From Paulownia fortunei (taxonomy: Eukaryota; Streptophyta; Magnoliopsida; Lamiales; Paulowniaceae), in the NCBI GenBank assembly GCA_019321725.1, contig CM033111.1, positions 310,001 to 374,000 of the forward strand: a stretch of DNA of 64,000 nucleotides, given 5' to 3'. The position numbers were made by a program, and so were the translations under genes. Under the pieces are notes generated by a model. That model searched no databases. It was not told the origin of the DNA and saw nothing but the letters and a program-made list of their open reading frames with translations. Below, piece after piece: positions 36,526-48,252 of the stretch; position 1 is the first letter of the stretch, and each line of letters opens with the position of its first letter.

Positions 36526-36710
36526 ATGGGGAGAAGAAAGCTGGAGATAAAGCGAATCGACGACAAAAGCGCGAGGCAAGTAACTTTCTCGAAGCGGAGG
36601 AATGGTTTGATGAAGAAAGCCAAAGAATTATCAGTTCTTTGCGATCTGGATGTCGGTGTAATTATCTATTCCTGCCGCGGAAAACTTTACCATTACTGTA
36701 GCAACAACAG
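36526..36710 (+). CDS. FLOWERING LOCUS C-like MADS-box gene, exon 1 (rest not found)
   Basis: The exon is exactly 185 bases, the standard MIKC first-exon length. It ends at the donor GTTAGT in the same phase as SEP3-like exon 1. It encodes an uninterrupted MADS domain starting [20 protein letters not shown], followed by [20 protein letters not shown] and ending [10 protein letters not shown]. The [22 protein letters not shown] pattern is typical of the FLC clade, and a position downstream of a SEP3 gene is the known position of FLC-like genes. SOC1, SVP and AGL15 types differ in the first 20 residues. FLC proteins are nuclear repressors of floral integrator genes. The segment [15 protein letters not shown] is divergent, and exons 2-7 (I, K and C domains) were not recognised, so this may be a very long gene or a relic. 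Confidence 0.8.
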
Positions 36711-37837
36711 GTTAGTAATTTTTCCTTTCCAATTCTGATCTTCGTGGTGACTGTAAATTTAGTGTGTTTTATTTATGTATTTATTTATTTATTTCAATTG
36801 TTTTTCCAATGGTGAAGTGCAGATCTTGTATCTTGTGTATTTCGTTTTCAAGTTGTCATGGGGATTTGGTGTTCTTTTAGTGATTTTTGTTTTTTTGTTT
36901 TGGTTAGAATGGAGCCCTAAGTCTCAGATTACCCAAAATAGAAATTTCAAGAGGCCTATCTTACTAATATAGTTTGCTCTTCTTTTCCTTAAAATGTACG
37001 TAATAGCAGCGTCGTATCGTATCCCTATGTGCTTATCCATTGTGGTGGGTAACTAGTAATTAATAATCTGGTGGAAAAAATTTGAACTTTATCCACCCCA
37101 CCCCTGGCCCCCTAGATTCTTGGTATTCGAGAAATTTGCAAGCTTTTGGAATTTTCTACGGTGCATGTTTATATGTTCACGAGTTGAGTTTTTCCACCAA
37201 ACGAAAATTGGTTTTTGTGATTATTTTAATCAATATAATAATGGTTGGTTTTTTTGTCTGTCGACAAATGGCTTTGCCAGATGGCTTTGAGACGTGCCGT
37301 TCTTTGGTGCCTGCTTTTGGTTACGTGGTTCACAGTTTCCATAGTATAGCTGCTGTGCTTAGTAGAACACTGTTGAATTTAAAGCTAATTTTATGTGCAA
37401 ATTCCAAATCATTACTGCCCTCAGAAGTCGATTGTCCTTCATGGAGATTCATGAACACAGTTGGAATCTCCTTGCTTTTTTCTCTCTCTCTCTATATACT
37501 GTTTCAACGACTGTGCGTTTGATTATTGTATGTGAGCCTTGTGGCTTTATTATTTTGGTTGCTTCTTGTATTTTAGGCAGTGTTTAAGAGTCTGAAGACT
37601 CTGAACTGCAACATTTCCTAGGTGCTGTTATTTTTTTAGTATAGCTTTTTCTTCCTTGCTTTTTTCTCTGTATATATCTTCAACGACTATGCGTTTGACA
37701 ATCGTATGTGAGCCTTTTATTATTTTGGTTGTTTCTTGTTATATTTTAGGCAGTGTTTGAATTTTTAGACGCCTGGGTGCTATTATTTTGTAGCATAGCC
37801 TTGTCTTCTTTCTTTCTATTCTCTTAGTTTCGTGGGC
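36711..37837 (+). other. Start of putative intron 1 of the FLC-like gene
   Basis: Begins with a canonical donor. Open frames at 37082-37522 are T-rich and show no MADS I or K region. It contains a direct duplication of about 184-base period (37471-37654 and 37655-37805). Confidence 0.5.
37471..37805. repeat. Two-copy tandem duplication, about 184-base period
   Basis: Both copies contain CTTGCTTTTTTCTCT, then CAACGACT.TGCGTTTGA, TATGTGAGCC, TTATTATTTTGGTTG and TTTTAGGCAGTGTTT. The second copy has small deletions. Confidence 0.75.
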
Positions 37838-40500
37838 ATCGCTGCAAAAATATTGTTTATTAGCATCGAAAAATTTCTCCGCTAAATGCTATAAAATCGT
37901 CGCGAACTACAAATAGCGACGAAAAAATAGCATAGTTAAAGTCGTCACAATAAGACCGTCGGAAAAAAAGCTTAGAAAGAAGTAGTGTAATTTCGTCGCA
38001 AAGTTTAACGATGAACTTTTTGCGTCGATAAATTCAAAATTCTGCCTCTAAAATTTTCTTTTAGCGACAAACGTTCATCGCTAAACTAGTGAAAAAAAAT
38101 TAAAAATAATTTTTTTATTTTAACTTTAGCAACGAAAACCAGGCCATTCATCGCTAACGTAATTACTTTAGCGATGCATTTAAAAATAATAGTTGTTGCT
38201 AAATATGAAATAAAAATATATATTTTTACTTTTTAGTGACGAGTTGTGGCAATTTCGAAGCTAACTGATTTTTTTAAAAAAATATATAATTATGTAAGCG
38301 ACGAAATTTGTAAATTTCGTTGCTAATATTTATTTTTTAAAAAAATATTTTTTTATTTTGATTATTATACCTTATTTTAAATAATAAATCCACAACATGT
38401 TTGTCACAACCATTCACAAATATTCAATATCTCCCCACAATATATCCAACAACAATTCACAACACATTTGTTATTCCAACAATCTAAATATCAATTAAAA
38501 AATATTTTATTTAAAAACTCATCATATATTAAACACACCATCATTTACACAAGTCATATAAAGGAATCATTAAACAAACCACCATCAAAGTTAATATTAG
38601 AAGTAAAATATCATCATATACACATTAGACAAAAGTCTAATATACCTAAAAATGGACTGAATTTGGCGACCATCAAAATGAGAATTTTCAGGTGTCGTTT
38701 CAGCCATAATTGTAGAATAAGAAACCAAAAATGTAATTAGAAAGATATCAACACTATATATTAAACATATTCGTATATACCAACACAATAACAATGACTA
38801 AAATGAACAACATTGACATAACAATTTATCCATAAAAAGAGGTATGAATAACTGTACAAAATTAAAACACTTACACTAAACTAAGACTAAGGCGGTGAAA
38901 GCTGGGGTGGAGCTGAGGAGGATGGCTAATACTGTTGGGTCAACGACTGTACTACTTACGATGCATCGGGAAATGTCTTTTCAAGAATCTATAGAATCAT
39001 GGCTTGTTGTGACTTTATACATGTTGTATGTCCTTATAAACTAGTAGCTCGATCCTAGTGTCTGATAGCTCGATCCTGATGTCTACTAGCTCATCATGTG
39101 TCATCTGAAGCTGATTCCTATGCGCTGCATTGGTAGGTCTGGACGATACAACATCAGAACTAGTTGACCTGAGAGGCGGGGGCCTATTTCCAAGCTCACA
39201 CATGTACCCAGAATATGTACCGAGGACCTGATCACACTCTATATGCAATATGTACGTCGTCTAAGGTGTGAGCATCATCCCCGGTATCTGTTTGAGTCTT
39301 TGCTTGTCGGTACTCCTCTCAAAGTCGTATCATCTCATCCTAAAATTATTAAATATGTCTTAACATATTTAGCTTCAAATAAATTAAAAAGAAATATTTG
39401 AATGAATTAATTACTTACTTATGCGCTCTCAGCTCTATTTCCTATCCAGCCCTTCGTAGTGTTGTAGTGAGTTTTATTAAAAATGGTAATTTGATCTTTC
39501 CAATTAGTTTCATTGGTCTGGAAATAATATATGTCATATGTTATTTATCGAATCAAGTAATTATTTATATGAAACTTAAGATTTTATATACTTATACCAT
39601 CATAGATGTACTATACAAAGGATTTTGAACCTCCGCGATAATTGCAAGGCAACTTTGCTCGATTTGCGAAGTTCGTTTTTGATCGTTTCTGCAAAAAAAA
39701 AAAGTTAAAGCAATAAATATAAGATTTCATGAAATTAATTAGCTAAAACTTAATATTAAGTTTTCCTTAAACTCATCTGACTTGAATAATGTACATATAT
39801 ACTCTGAGTCCGCTTGAGTCTCACAGAAATTCGGAGGCACATGTTTCAGTCGCTCATCCCAAGGTAGGTTTATGATACTTTTGTAATGTTTGTGCATCTT
39901 CTGGCGATTGTCCCGATATCGAACACTCATAAATTTGTCGTTTTCTTTCTTAATTGACTCTGGTCTTATGTCAAAGTCTACAGTAAACATAGCTTACAAA
40001 GAAAAAATGTGTGTTAGCATTTAATATATCAAAGAGAAAGTAAACCGATAAATAGAATAGTTAATAATACTAATAAAAAATCGATCAAATATGGGCATCT
40101 TTTGCTCCTCTGTAATGTGCCTCCAATCAGTCATTTGTAACAGTGCAAACTTCTTCACCATTACACCGAGCTCCGTCATAAATGAGGGTCCATGCTGCCC
40201 TGTAGAACGGTCATCCGATTTGCGAAATGTGATTGATATCCTCCACATTTCCTCTCTATAACGCTTGAGTTTGGCACCATATGTGGCTCTTGTATCCGGA
40301 TGCTTCTTCTGCGTAGCAGTTGCAATAGTAACAAAATGTGTTAAAGTATTGTTCAACATAATTATTAAATAATGAAAATATAAAAAAAGTTAAAAAATAA
40401 ATCAAACCACCAGATGTACCCCCCTCCATGGGAATATCTATAGTAGTTCGATCAATAATAAGTTGTTCCTCGATCATTTTAGGAGACATAACTATAAAAC
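37838..40500 (-). mobile_element. En/Spm (CACTA) DNA transposon, borders incomplete
   Basis: From about 37838 to 38340 there is a dense cluster of short direct and inverted words of the type AGCGACGA, TCGTCGC and TTCATCGCTAA. This is the subterminal repeat pattern of plant CACTA elements. A Ptta/En/Spm-type transposase frame follows on the minus strand. The left tip reads CATCGCTGCAAAAATA, possibly a mutated CACTG-type end. I found no matching TAGTG end with subterminal repeats on the right, so the element is probably truncated there. Confidence 0.75.
38985..40490 (-). pseudogene. Ptta/En/Spm-type plant transposase gene, multi-exon, one visible stop
   Basis: Read on the minus strand, segments join in the order usual for this family. 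About 40360-40110: KLKRYREEMWRISITFRKSD, then TDWRHITEEQKMPIFDRF. 39990-39760: VDFDIRPESIKKENDKFM, then LPWDERLKHVPPNF. About 39690-39610: KRSKTNFANRAKLPCNYRGG. About 39450-39410: GWIGNRAESA. 39345-39015: DEMIRL, EEYRQAKTQTDTGDDAHTL and CDQVLGTYSGYMCELG. The Asn-Arg-Ala-Lys...Gly-Gly-Ser-Lys motif is characteristic of plant Transposase_24 proteins. A TGA interrupts the segment after DEMIRL. Gaps between segments look like short introns. The role is in CACTA mobilisation; activity of this copy is unlikely. Confidence 0.75.
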
Positions 40501-40576
40501 ACAAACATGTGGTTAGATAGATAAAATAAATAAGATTATTTATAAATTTTAATAACAAATCTATGTGCAAGACCAC

Positions 40577-43500
40577 AATAAATATCTAAGATACACAATG
40601 ATGTGTCACTACCTGTAAACTCTTTATAATAAGAGTAATGACTTTCCATTAAAAAATTTAAGGCTATCATGTTAATTATAGAAGGTTTTTCTTAAACTTA
40701 TTAAGGAAAGTGTGTAAACAATGTACGAATATAGGGACGCATGCATTTGCAGTTAAAATTTATGACACTAAGAACAACTATCACCAAACTAATCTACATA
40801 TGATTTATTCAAATATTGTGTTCGTGCTAATACATATAGAGTGATGCAAGTTGATGTTTCATGTAAAGCCATGGCTTTGGTGTTTGTTGGTAAAAAAAAG
40901 TCTCTTAAGTTGTAAAATCTAGGTTGAGTGTTGTTGGTAAATGGCAACTTGAAAACCATGGGAAATGAACGACAAGATGGAGATTGTATTGACTACCTAA
41001 ACCTGCTGAAATTCATAACAAAAAACCCGTGTCATTATGTTATTTTGGTCACAACTACATGTCATAGTACATTAATATTAAAATAGAGGTAGAGGTTTTG
41101 TTAAAGCATGCTCAATGATACATTTATAATATTGTATAAAAGAATAACCACAACTTCATTCCTTAGACCGTAAGGTAGACAAAATTCTCAACCCAACCAT
41201 AATTCCACGGTATAGTAGCATTTTTTTTTATCACAGATGCATGTCAAAGTGGATTTGCATTGAAATAGGGATTTGTCGAAGCACGACCAATTATACATCC
41301 ATAATAAAACCCTTAAAGACTCTTAAATTCATGTTATAGAAAGATCAATTGTAAGATATAAACAGTAATCTCAACCTAACCACGGCTCAAATCCAACAAA
41401 GTCCCAGACTCTAATATCATTTACACTCGGAAATGCATGTTATATATATTAAGTGGTAGAGATCTAAAACCATGCAAGCTCAAACACGCCTATATATTGT
41501 TAAATTTTTCTCACCAATACATGACTTAGAATATCAATTGTAAGATAGAGAGAATACTTTTTACACATAAACTACTCAAATCCAACTAAAATGCCAAATC
41601 ATTAACAAAAGCACAATAGGTGCTATTACATGGTATATTTTGAGACATACACAGTTTTTCCTCATCTCACGGATTAATAATGTGCACGCCCATATATCAA
41701 CAACACCCTTTGATTTGGAACTATAAATATGGGGAAAATGGGTCTGATTTCGTGCGTAGTTTAAGGCAATTCAGTATTTGATGACCTTTTTTTCACCAGA
41801 AGAAGAAGTTGTGGCCATAAATTTTGGGGGAGAAAATGTATGAGAGGCATGGTAAGATTGAATCCATCTAATAGTGAAGAGTAAGTTTTACTATGCATGA
41901 TATAAAGAAACTCTCCCTTTTTACCTAACAAATTTAAAAAGGAGATTTTCTCTTGAGAAAAATCTCACGTTGTCCCAATTCTTTTTCCCCTAAATGCCAA
42001 ATTGGACTACTTTTATGAAAATTGTGTTTGAAATGCGTTTTTATGAGAATAGGTTGTTATTCAATCACAACTTTGGTTTTTTTGATCATGAAGTTTGATT
42101 ATGTCCAATAAATTGGCAAGTCTACCGCGTCACTGTAAGATGAGATATGACAAGTCTCTTTGTGTTTTGTGAAGCGTAGATTAGTTTACCATTGATTTGT
42201 CAAGTATTAGTGCCTCTTTGGGTTTCGTTAGCTTCTAACACTAATTTCATTTGTAGTACTTTTTAAAAAGAAAATATAATTAATACTTTACACTCTTCGT
42301 CCAAGATAAAGAATAAATGATATAAGATAAAAAAAATTATAATTGGCTGTAGAGTGACTTCCGTGATCTGATTTGTGAATGAAGTATGCAAAAGGTCTCA
42401 AAGATAATTAGGAATGTGTAGACATGGAATGAAGTGGTGAAAGATGCTAGGTGTCATCTAGAGTCTTCACCTAACGGTGGTGCTTTGACTATATGAGTCT
42501 TTAAAATTTTTCAAATAGCACATGTAAAATTGGTAAGTTGCACTTTAAAATGAAAAAAATCTTTTACATGCGGCTACCAATTCATGGGAAAATTTTCTTG
42601 GAACTTTATTATTAGTGATAGAATTTGAAGAAATATGAGACTTGATGAAAGAATGTTTAGTAATGGTTGTTGAAGATGACTAATAAGAATTCTAGAGTTT
42701 GGCAAAAAAGAAGTAAAGAAGAAGATGGAGAGTCGTACAACCACAAAAGTTGAAAATTATTTGGCTGTTTAGTATTTTTTTTAGTAATGTTAATCTTTCC
42801 ATTTTTAAAGAATATCTATTTATCTTCAACTTGTAGGTTATATAATACCAAGATATAATTTAGCATACAACAATTACTACACTATTTGTTCTAATTTTTA
42901 CGCTTTGGACTGTTAGACTTAAGTATTTTAAGATTTTGATGCTCTTTGTGACCCGCTCCCGCACCATTTTGCTTTTACATTAAGTGACTAGGTTGTATCT
43001 TAAGTTGGGAATTAAAACACACGGATGTTGACATATAGAAAAAAAGGTCTTAATATTTTTTTACTTTATTGTAGCGCTAAAATGATCTAGTAAATGTAAG
43101 ATGTCACGCTCTTCATCTATTGTGAGAAGATGATGATGTATTGTAGTTTCTCATTTAGAAACATACACAACATAATTGACCCTTTTTTCTTTGGATTAAA
43201 CATGTTATTCTGCCAAGATTTAACAAATTAGTTTCTCCTACAGAAACATTAAAATTTATATAGACAGTAACTTTGATGATGGCAAATCAACAAATAGTGC
43301 TCATTGAATGAAAATTACCTAAACTGTAGCATTGTGGTCTTGGAGTTTCAATAATATAATTGTGTTTGGGTTAAAATTTCTCGCTTGAGGACATAATATT
43401 GAATGAAGTACAATTAATGATATACTTCAACAATTTGTTTATGTGATTGCAGAAGCAAAGTTTTGTTTTTACCATTTCATTCTTTGGTAGAAAATAAACC

Positions 43501-46294
43501 TTATTATTAGGTCTAATCTTGTCCATTATAGATATCAATACCTTGTAGATTAACTTTTCTTTTATATGTTGGAGAGAACATGTTTTTTGGCACCTATTAG
43601 GCCCAATCTTGTCCTTTATAGCTATCTAATACCTTGTTGATTAACTTTTCTTTTATATGTTTAGAGAGAATATTTTTTTAGCACTTATAATTGAATGAAA
43701 AATTGCATATACATAATTAGCATGGAATGGAATTTTTTACACCTATAAATAATCTCTCATTCATAAGTTATGTAAAAAGGCATTAGACCAATATTGAAGA
43801 AGAAAAAAATTTGAATGAACATTTATAAAAGGATTATATTTGTTGAACCATTGAAATGAGATATATTGTTACATATTGTTACATTATGTTACATTATAAA
43901 AGTTTGAGGTAATTATACATATTGTTACACGAGTTTATTGAGTCCAAACTTTTCCTCTGGTATCGAGAGTGCCAATTGGCCTTTGAAGTCGCTCAAAAAC
44001 CTAGATGATTATTTACAATTTGTTTGATTGTTGTTGCAATTTTCTCCAAACTAAAAAACTCCCAAAAGTTGATCTTATGTTCAACTGCCCACGGAGAAGC
44101 TCAAAATATATTATATACACCATTCCTATACTCTAATTATCTAGGTGGGCAAATATGTTATGCATAAATATTGAAAACTATGTCATTATTATTGTGAATA
44201 ATATATAAAGGTTAACAAAGAAAAATACAACCAAACACAATAGCAAAAGATTGTATGTATTAAAGAGTTAGGTATTATTGTAGCTTGTTGTTTATTTGTT
44301 TTGTGTACATACATGATCAGTGTTGAGTAATACTATATTCTTTTAAAAATGAATGCCCATCGACATGTTTGAGATCAAAGTTTTTCGGTACTTACTTTTG
44401 TTAGTGGTTGAGAGTTTAAGTGAATCGTACTTTTGAAAAAAAAAGTCATTTTAATAAACAAGACATTATTTGTGAAGCTATTCAAGGAGTTATGAGCATT
44501 CAATATGGACAGGGGATAGGTGATATTTTATTTCTACATTATGGTTGTGGCTGACATGGTACGTAAAGTAATGTTACTAAACCTTAAATTTGTCCACCTC
44601 TGCTCCACTACTATTGACAACAAAGGCAGTCGATAGTCATACACACCATAAAAGTTGTCGTTGTTGACCAATCCATCGGCTTTGTTTTCGCTTGTTACTG
44701 TCACAAACTCACATCTAAGAACTTAAGGTTGTATTAGGAATTGTCCTTGTTTTGTTGTAGATGTTAAATGTTGTTCTTTTCTTGTCGAAATTAGCCTCAG
44801 TCCACCAACATAGAATGTCTCTAGTACTGTTGGGCTCACTTATTCATCAAGAAAGAAAATGCATCAAGTGGACCACATTGGTGGAAAAAAATGAGAATTA
44901 CCTGAGACTACTGGACAAAATGAGTTTTTTTTATGAGAATACTTGAGGCTATATTCACTAGTTACCAAAATGAATATTCCATTTGCAAAAATACAAAGTC
45001 GAACTTTTTTTTGTTTGACCAATTCTTTTTACAATTCTAATTTAAAAAGATCTTTTTGTGTTTTCTTATCATATTTAAATATTTTGATCAAGTACAATAA
45101 AATTTTTGATGTTACATTTAAAGAATTTGTTAAATTTTTATAACACAAATGGAACATCTATTTTTAGATCGAGGTAGTATGAAATTATACTATTTTAAAT
45201 AGTATGAAATTATACTATCACTATGCATCGCAAAAGTCATTGTAGGTGCATGTGAAATCTATCTTCCAACTCGATTTGTGTGAACAATGTTGTTCTTACT
45301 TTTGGGAAATTTAAATGTGGATTTTTTGTAGAAGAACTCTTAGTAGCTATTCAAGATGAGAGCAACTTCGTAAAATTGTACATAATGAAGAAATGGACAT
45401 GCTCAACCACCTAGCTAATAGATGCAAAAGACAAATTGGTTGAGGAAGTTGGTAGAAATGTTTACTAATAAGGAACGAGTGTTATGATAATAGTTAAATC
45501 ATAACAAACCACAAGTCTAAGCACCCATGATCATGCATATGTGCTTCGATTTATTATTTATTCTTTTTTCTCTTAATTTTCTTGTTGACATAAACATATC
45601 AATATACTTTAAAAGTTTCCTTTGAATATCTTTTCTTCTTATATATGTATCGTGTTATTCAAGCAAAGAAGTTTAATATGGAAGGCATTGAGGCCAAGCT
45701 AGCTACAAAAAATAATAGGTACATGCAAATTTGTTGGGGAACGTACGAGATTCGAGTAAGTTTTAGCTTTGTGCATTTTGTGGAATTTCATTGTCTTGGT
45801 TTGTGTTTTTGTGTTTTCTTTTGCCAGGTGGTCTAGAGCATAATAAACTACCAAAATTACTTTTAACTCATCAAATTTCACTTTGTAGAATGTGAACATA
45901 AGGAAAACCTTAGGTTGTTTGAAGTCATTTTATGTGGAGCATAAGCATAAGGTTTGGCATGAAATAAGCACGATGAAAAGAATGCTACTAGATGCAGTTG
46001 TGTTCAAGGGATACACAACGTGAAGCTTGGTTGTTTCAATTGCTTTTGGCGTGAAGTTGATTCCATGTTTGCACTATGTGATCCTATGATTGAGAAGATG
46101 CTTTGTTTGGATAGAAATTGTGTCCACTTAATTTAGACCAACTTATGTTACTTCGAGAAGCTTAATGGAGGTACCTTGTTAAGCAACGATTCCATGGTCA
46201 ATGGTACGAGATTTGTTGAAATTAAGTAGCAAAGAACAAAAAAAGAACTTTAATAAGAAGAAAAAATATGACCAAAACAAATCATTTGTAACAA
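40577..46294. other. AT-rich region of unknown origin, no recognised gene
   Basis: No MADS exon and no transposon protein was recognised. Frames at 44761-44946 and 45645-45836 look more codon-like than their surroundings but match no family I know. The region holds a two-copy tandem repeat (43505-43686) and a short repeated ATATTGTTAC motif near 43862-43890. It could be further intron of the FLC-like gene or intergenic. Confidence 0.45.
43505..43686. repeat. Two-copy tandem repeat, 90-base period
   Basis: Both copies contain TATTAGG.C.AATCTTGTCC, ATACCTTGT.GATTAACTTT and TCTTTTATATGTT, with a handful of substitutions. Confidence 0.8.
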
Positions 46295-46299
46295 GACTA

Positions 46300-46547
46300 T
46301 GTAAAATTTTGGAAGAATGATTTTCATTGATAATTCTTATAACTCTATGTATACAATTATTCCCAATATCAAAATAGATATTTTCTTAGATCCCCTTAGT
46401 TAGGGGATGGCCCAATCATTTTCATGGTTACAGTTTACATCAATAAGATCCTCTTGATTAGGGGATTGCTCAATCATCTTGTAATTATACTTATAACCTC
46501 CTAAATTAGCTTATTTGCTAGCTATAAACACGTTACATTTTCTAACA
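46300..46547 (-). repeat. 3' LTR of the nested-host copia element
   Basis: 248 bases with TG...CA ends. It shares GGAAGAATGATTTTCATTGAT, AATTATTCC and the repeated GATTAGGGGATTGC words with the LTR at 55431-55712. Confidence 0.9.
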
Positions 46548-46799
46548 CTTCTCTTTAAGCGAGTCTATAGATATTTTTCATTTCTAGCTTGGATATTCTT
46601 GCTAGAATAACTGCATTGCTTAAACTTTTAGTGAGTATATATGCGAGTTGGCGAACAATAGACCCATAAGACAGATCGATCTACTAGAAAATTTCTTCTT
46701 AATAAAATGTATGTTCGTATCGTTGTCTTTCATTAGGTCGTGTTGTAACAAATTATGCGCAATATTAATTGTGGATTTGTTGTCATCATAAAGTCATCC

Positions 46800-48245
46800 A
46801 CTAATCTTCAAATCTTCCAAAATGAAGATCAACCATAATAGCACAAAGTCTTGAACCATGGCGTGAAATTTTGCTTCGCCACTATACTAGCCACTTACTC
46901 CTCTATGTCACCCAGAAAGGTGCAATACCCGTTGGTTGATCTTCTATCAATCATAGATCCAACATAATCACCATTCGTATATGCTTCAAGTACTAGCCCT
47001 CTACTTTTTAAAAAAAGACGCACTTCCCTGGAGGCCCTTAAAAATAACGTAAAATTTGGTTAACAACTTGTAAATGAACCTCTTCTAGATTGTGCATAAA
47101 TTTTCTAATCACACTCACAGTAAATGTTATATCTGGTATTGTGTGAGAGAGATAAATGAGCATTCCTACCATCCATTGATACCTTTTATTATACACTGCA
47201 ATATCATCTTCAGCCTCTCCAAGCATATGGTTAGGATCTATTGGTGTGCTCACAGGCTTACATGCCAACTTTCTTGTTTTCTTGATAATGTCAATAACAT
47301 ATTTCTATTGGGAGATGAAAATTTCCTTTTTTGAATGTGCAACTTTAATTCCCAGGTAATATTTCAACCTTTCTAGTTCTTTAGTCTCAAATTTCTTGAA
47401 AACCTCTCTTCTTTTGATTATTTCATGTTACGATGATATTATCAATGTATATGAAGAAAGCAGTCACTTTATTCAAATACGAATGTTTCAGAAACAACGT
47501 ATGATCCCTTGGCTTTGTTTGTATCTCATCCTTGTCATCACATTTGAAAATCTTCCAAACCATGCCTTTGAAAATTATTTGAGCCAGTGCAAGGCCTTTT
47601 TGAGTTGGCTTACTTGATTAGTAGTTGCATTCTTTCCAAATCCCTGTGGAATCTCATCAAAATTCTTCTCTTCAAGATGTCCATGCAGAAATGCATTTTT
47701 TGACATCAAATTATTGTAACTCGCAATTATAATTGGCATCTAACGGTATTCATCTTGGCTATCAGAACAAATATTTCTTGATAATCTATTCCATATATCT
47801 GAGGATATCCTTTGGTTACAAATCTCGCCTTGAACCTTTCGAATAACCCATATGCTCTATATTTCACCATGCATACCCATTTGCATCCCACTGGTTTTTT
47901 CTTGCTGGTAATATCTAATTCCCAAGTCTTGTTCTTTTCTAGGGTCTGCTCAACATCCATATCTTGTTTGCAGTTTTCATTAGGTAATGCCTCAGATAAA
48001 TTGTTAGGTATGTGAATGTTATTCAAACTTGTAAGAGAACTTCTATAGAATGGTGAGAATTTTGAAATGATACAACATGTGAGAATGTGTGCAATGGTTA
48101 TTTGTTGCATTCTGTAGTTTCTTTTATAAGGGCAATAAGGCGAGAGTCATGTCCAAACTTATCTTATAAGAGATGGTTATGAGTTGTTACCTCATATTAT
48201 AGGATTTAGGTTTGATTCTTGGATCTCCGCTCATTGGTACACTTA
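46800..48245 (-). pseudogene. Copia RT and RNase H remnant
   Basis: At 47727-48110 the minus strand encodes the start of RT: KTWELDITSKKKPVGCKWV, FERFKARFVTKGYPQIYG and DYQEIFVLIAKMNTVR. At 47038-47268 it encodes the later RT part with KPVSTPIDPNH and MVGMLIYLSHTIPDI. The region below to about 46800 has RNase H-like fragments with stops. The frames do not connect. The catalytic YVDD region falls in the broken interval, so no active enzyme is encoded. Confidence 0.8.
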
Positions 48246-48252
48246 TGCCAAT

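Noticed and set aside
36526..36710. Assignment of the second MADS exon to AGL15, SVP or SOC1 types
   Set aside because: The [18 protein letters not shown] start and the position downstream of SEP3 fit FLC better. A tree is needed for certainty.
37162..37167. TGCATG (RY motif) in the FLC-like intron, as a VAL1-type silencing site
   Set aside because: Only one copy was seen in about 1.1 kb, which is close to the chance expectation; Arabidopsis FLC relies on paired sites.
37082..37522. 146-codon frame after the FLC-like exon 1 as an I/K-domain exon
   Set aside because: It has no MADS I or K sequence, is T-rich, and starts within intronic sequence.
44761..45836. Small frames with codon-like sequence as a host gene
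   Set aside because: No family motif, no consistent splice chain, and stops in all long extensions. Left as unassigned.
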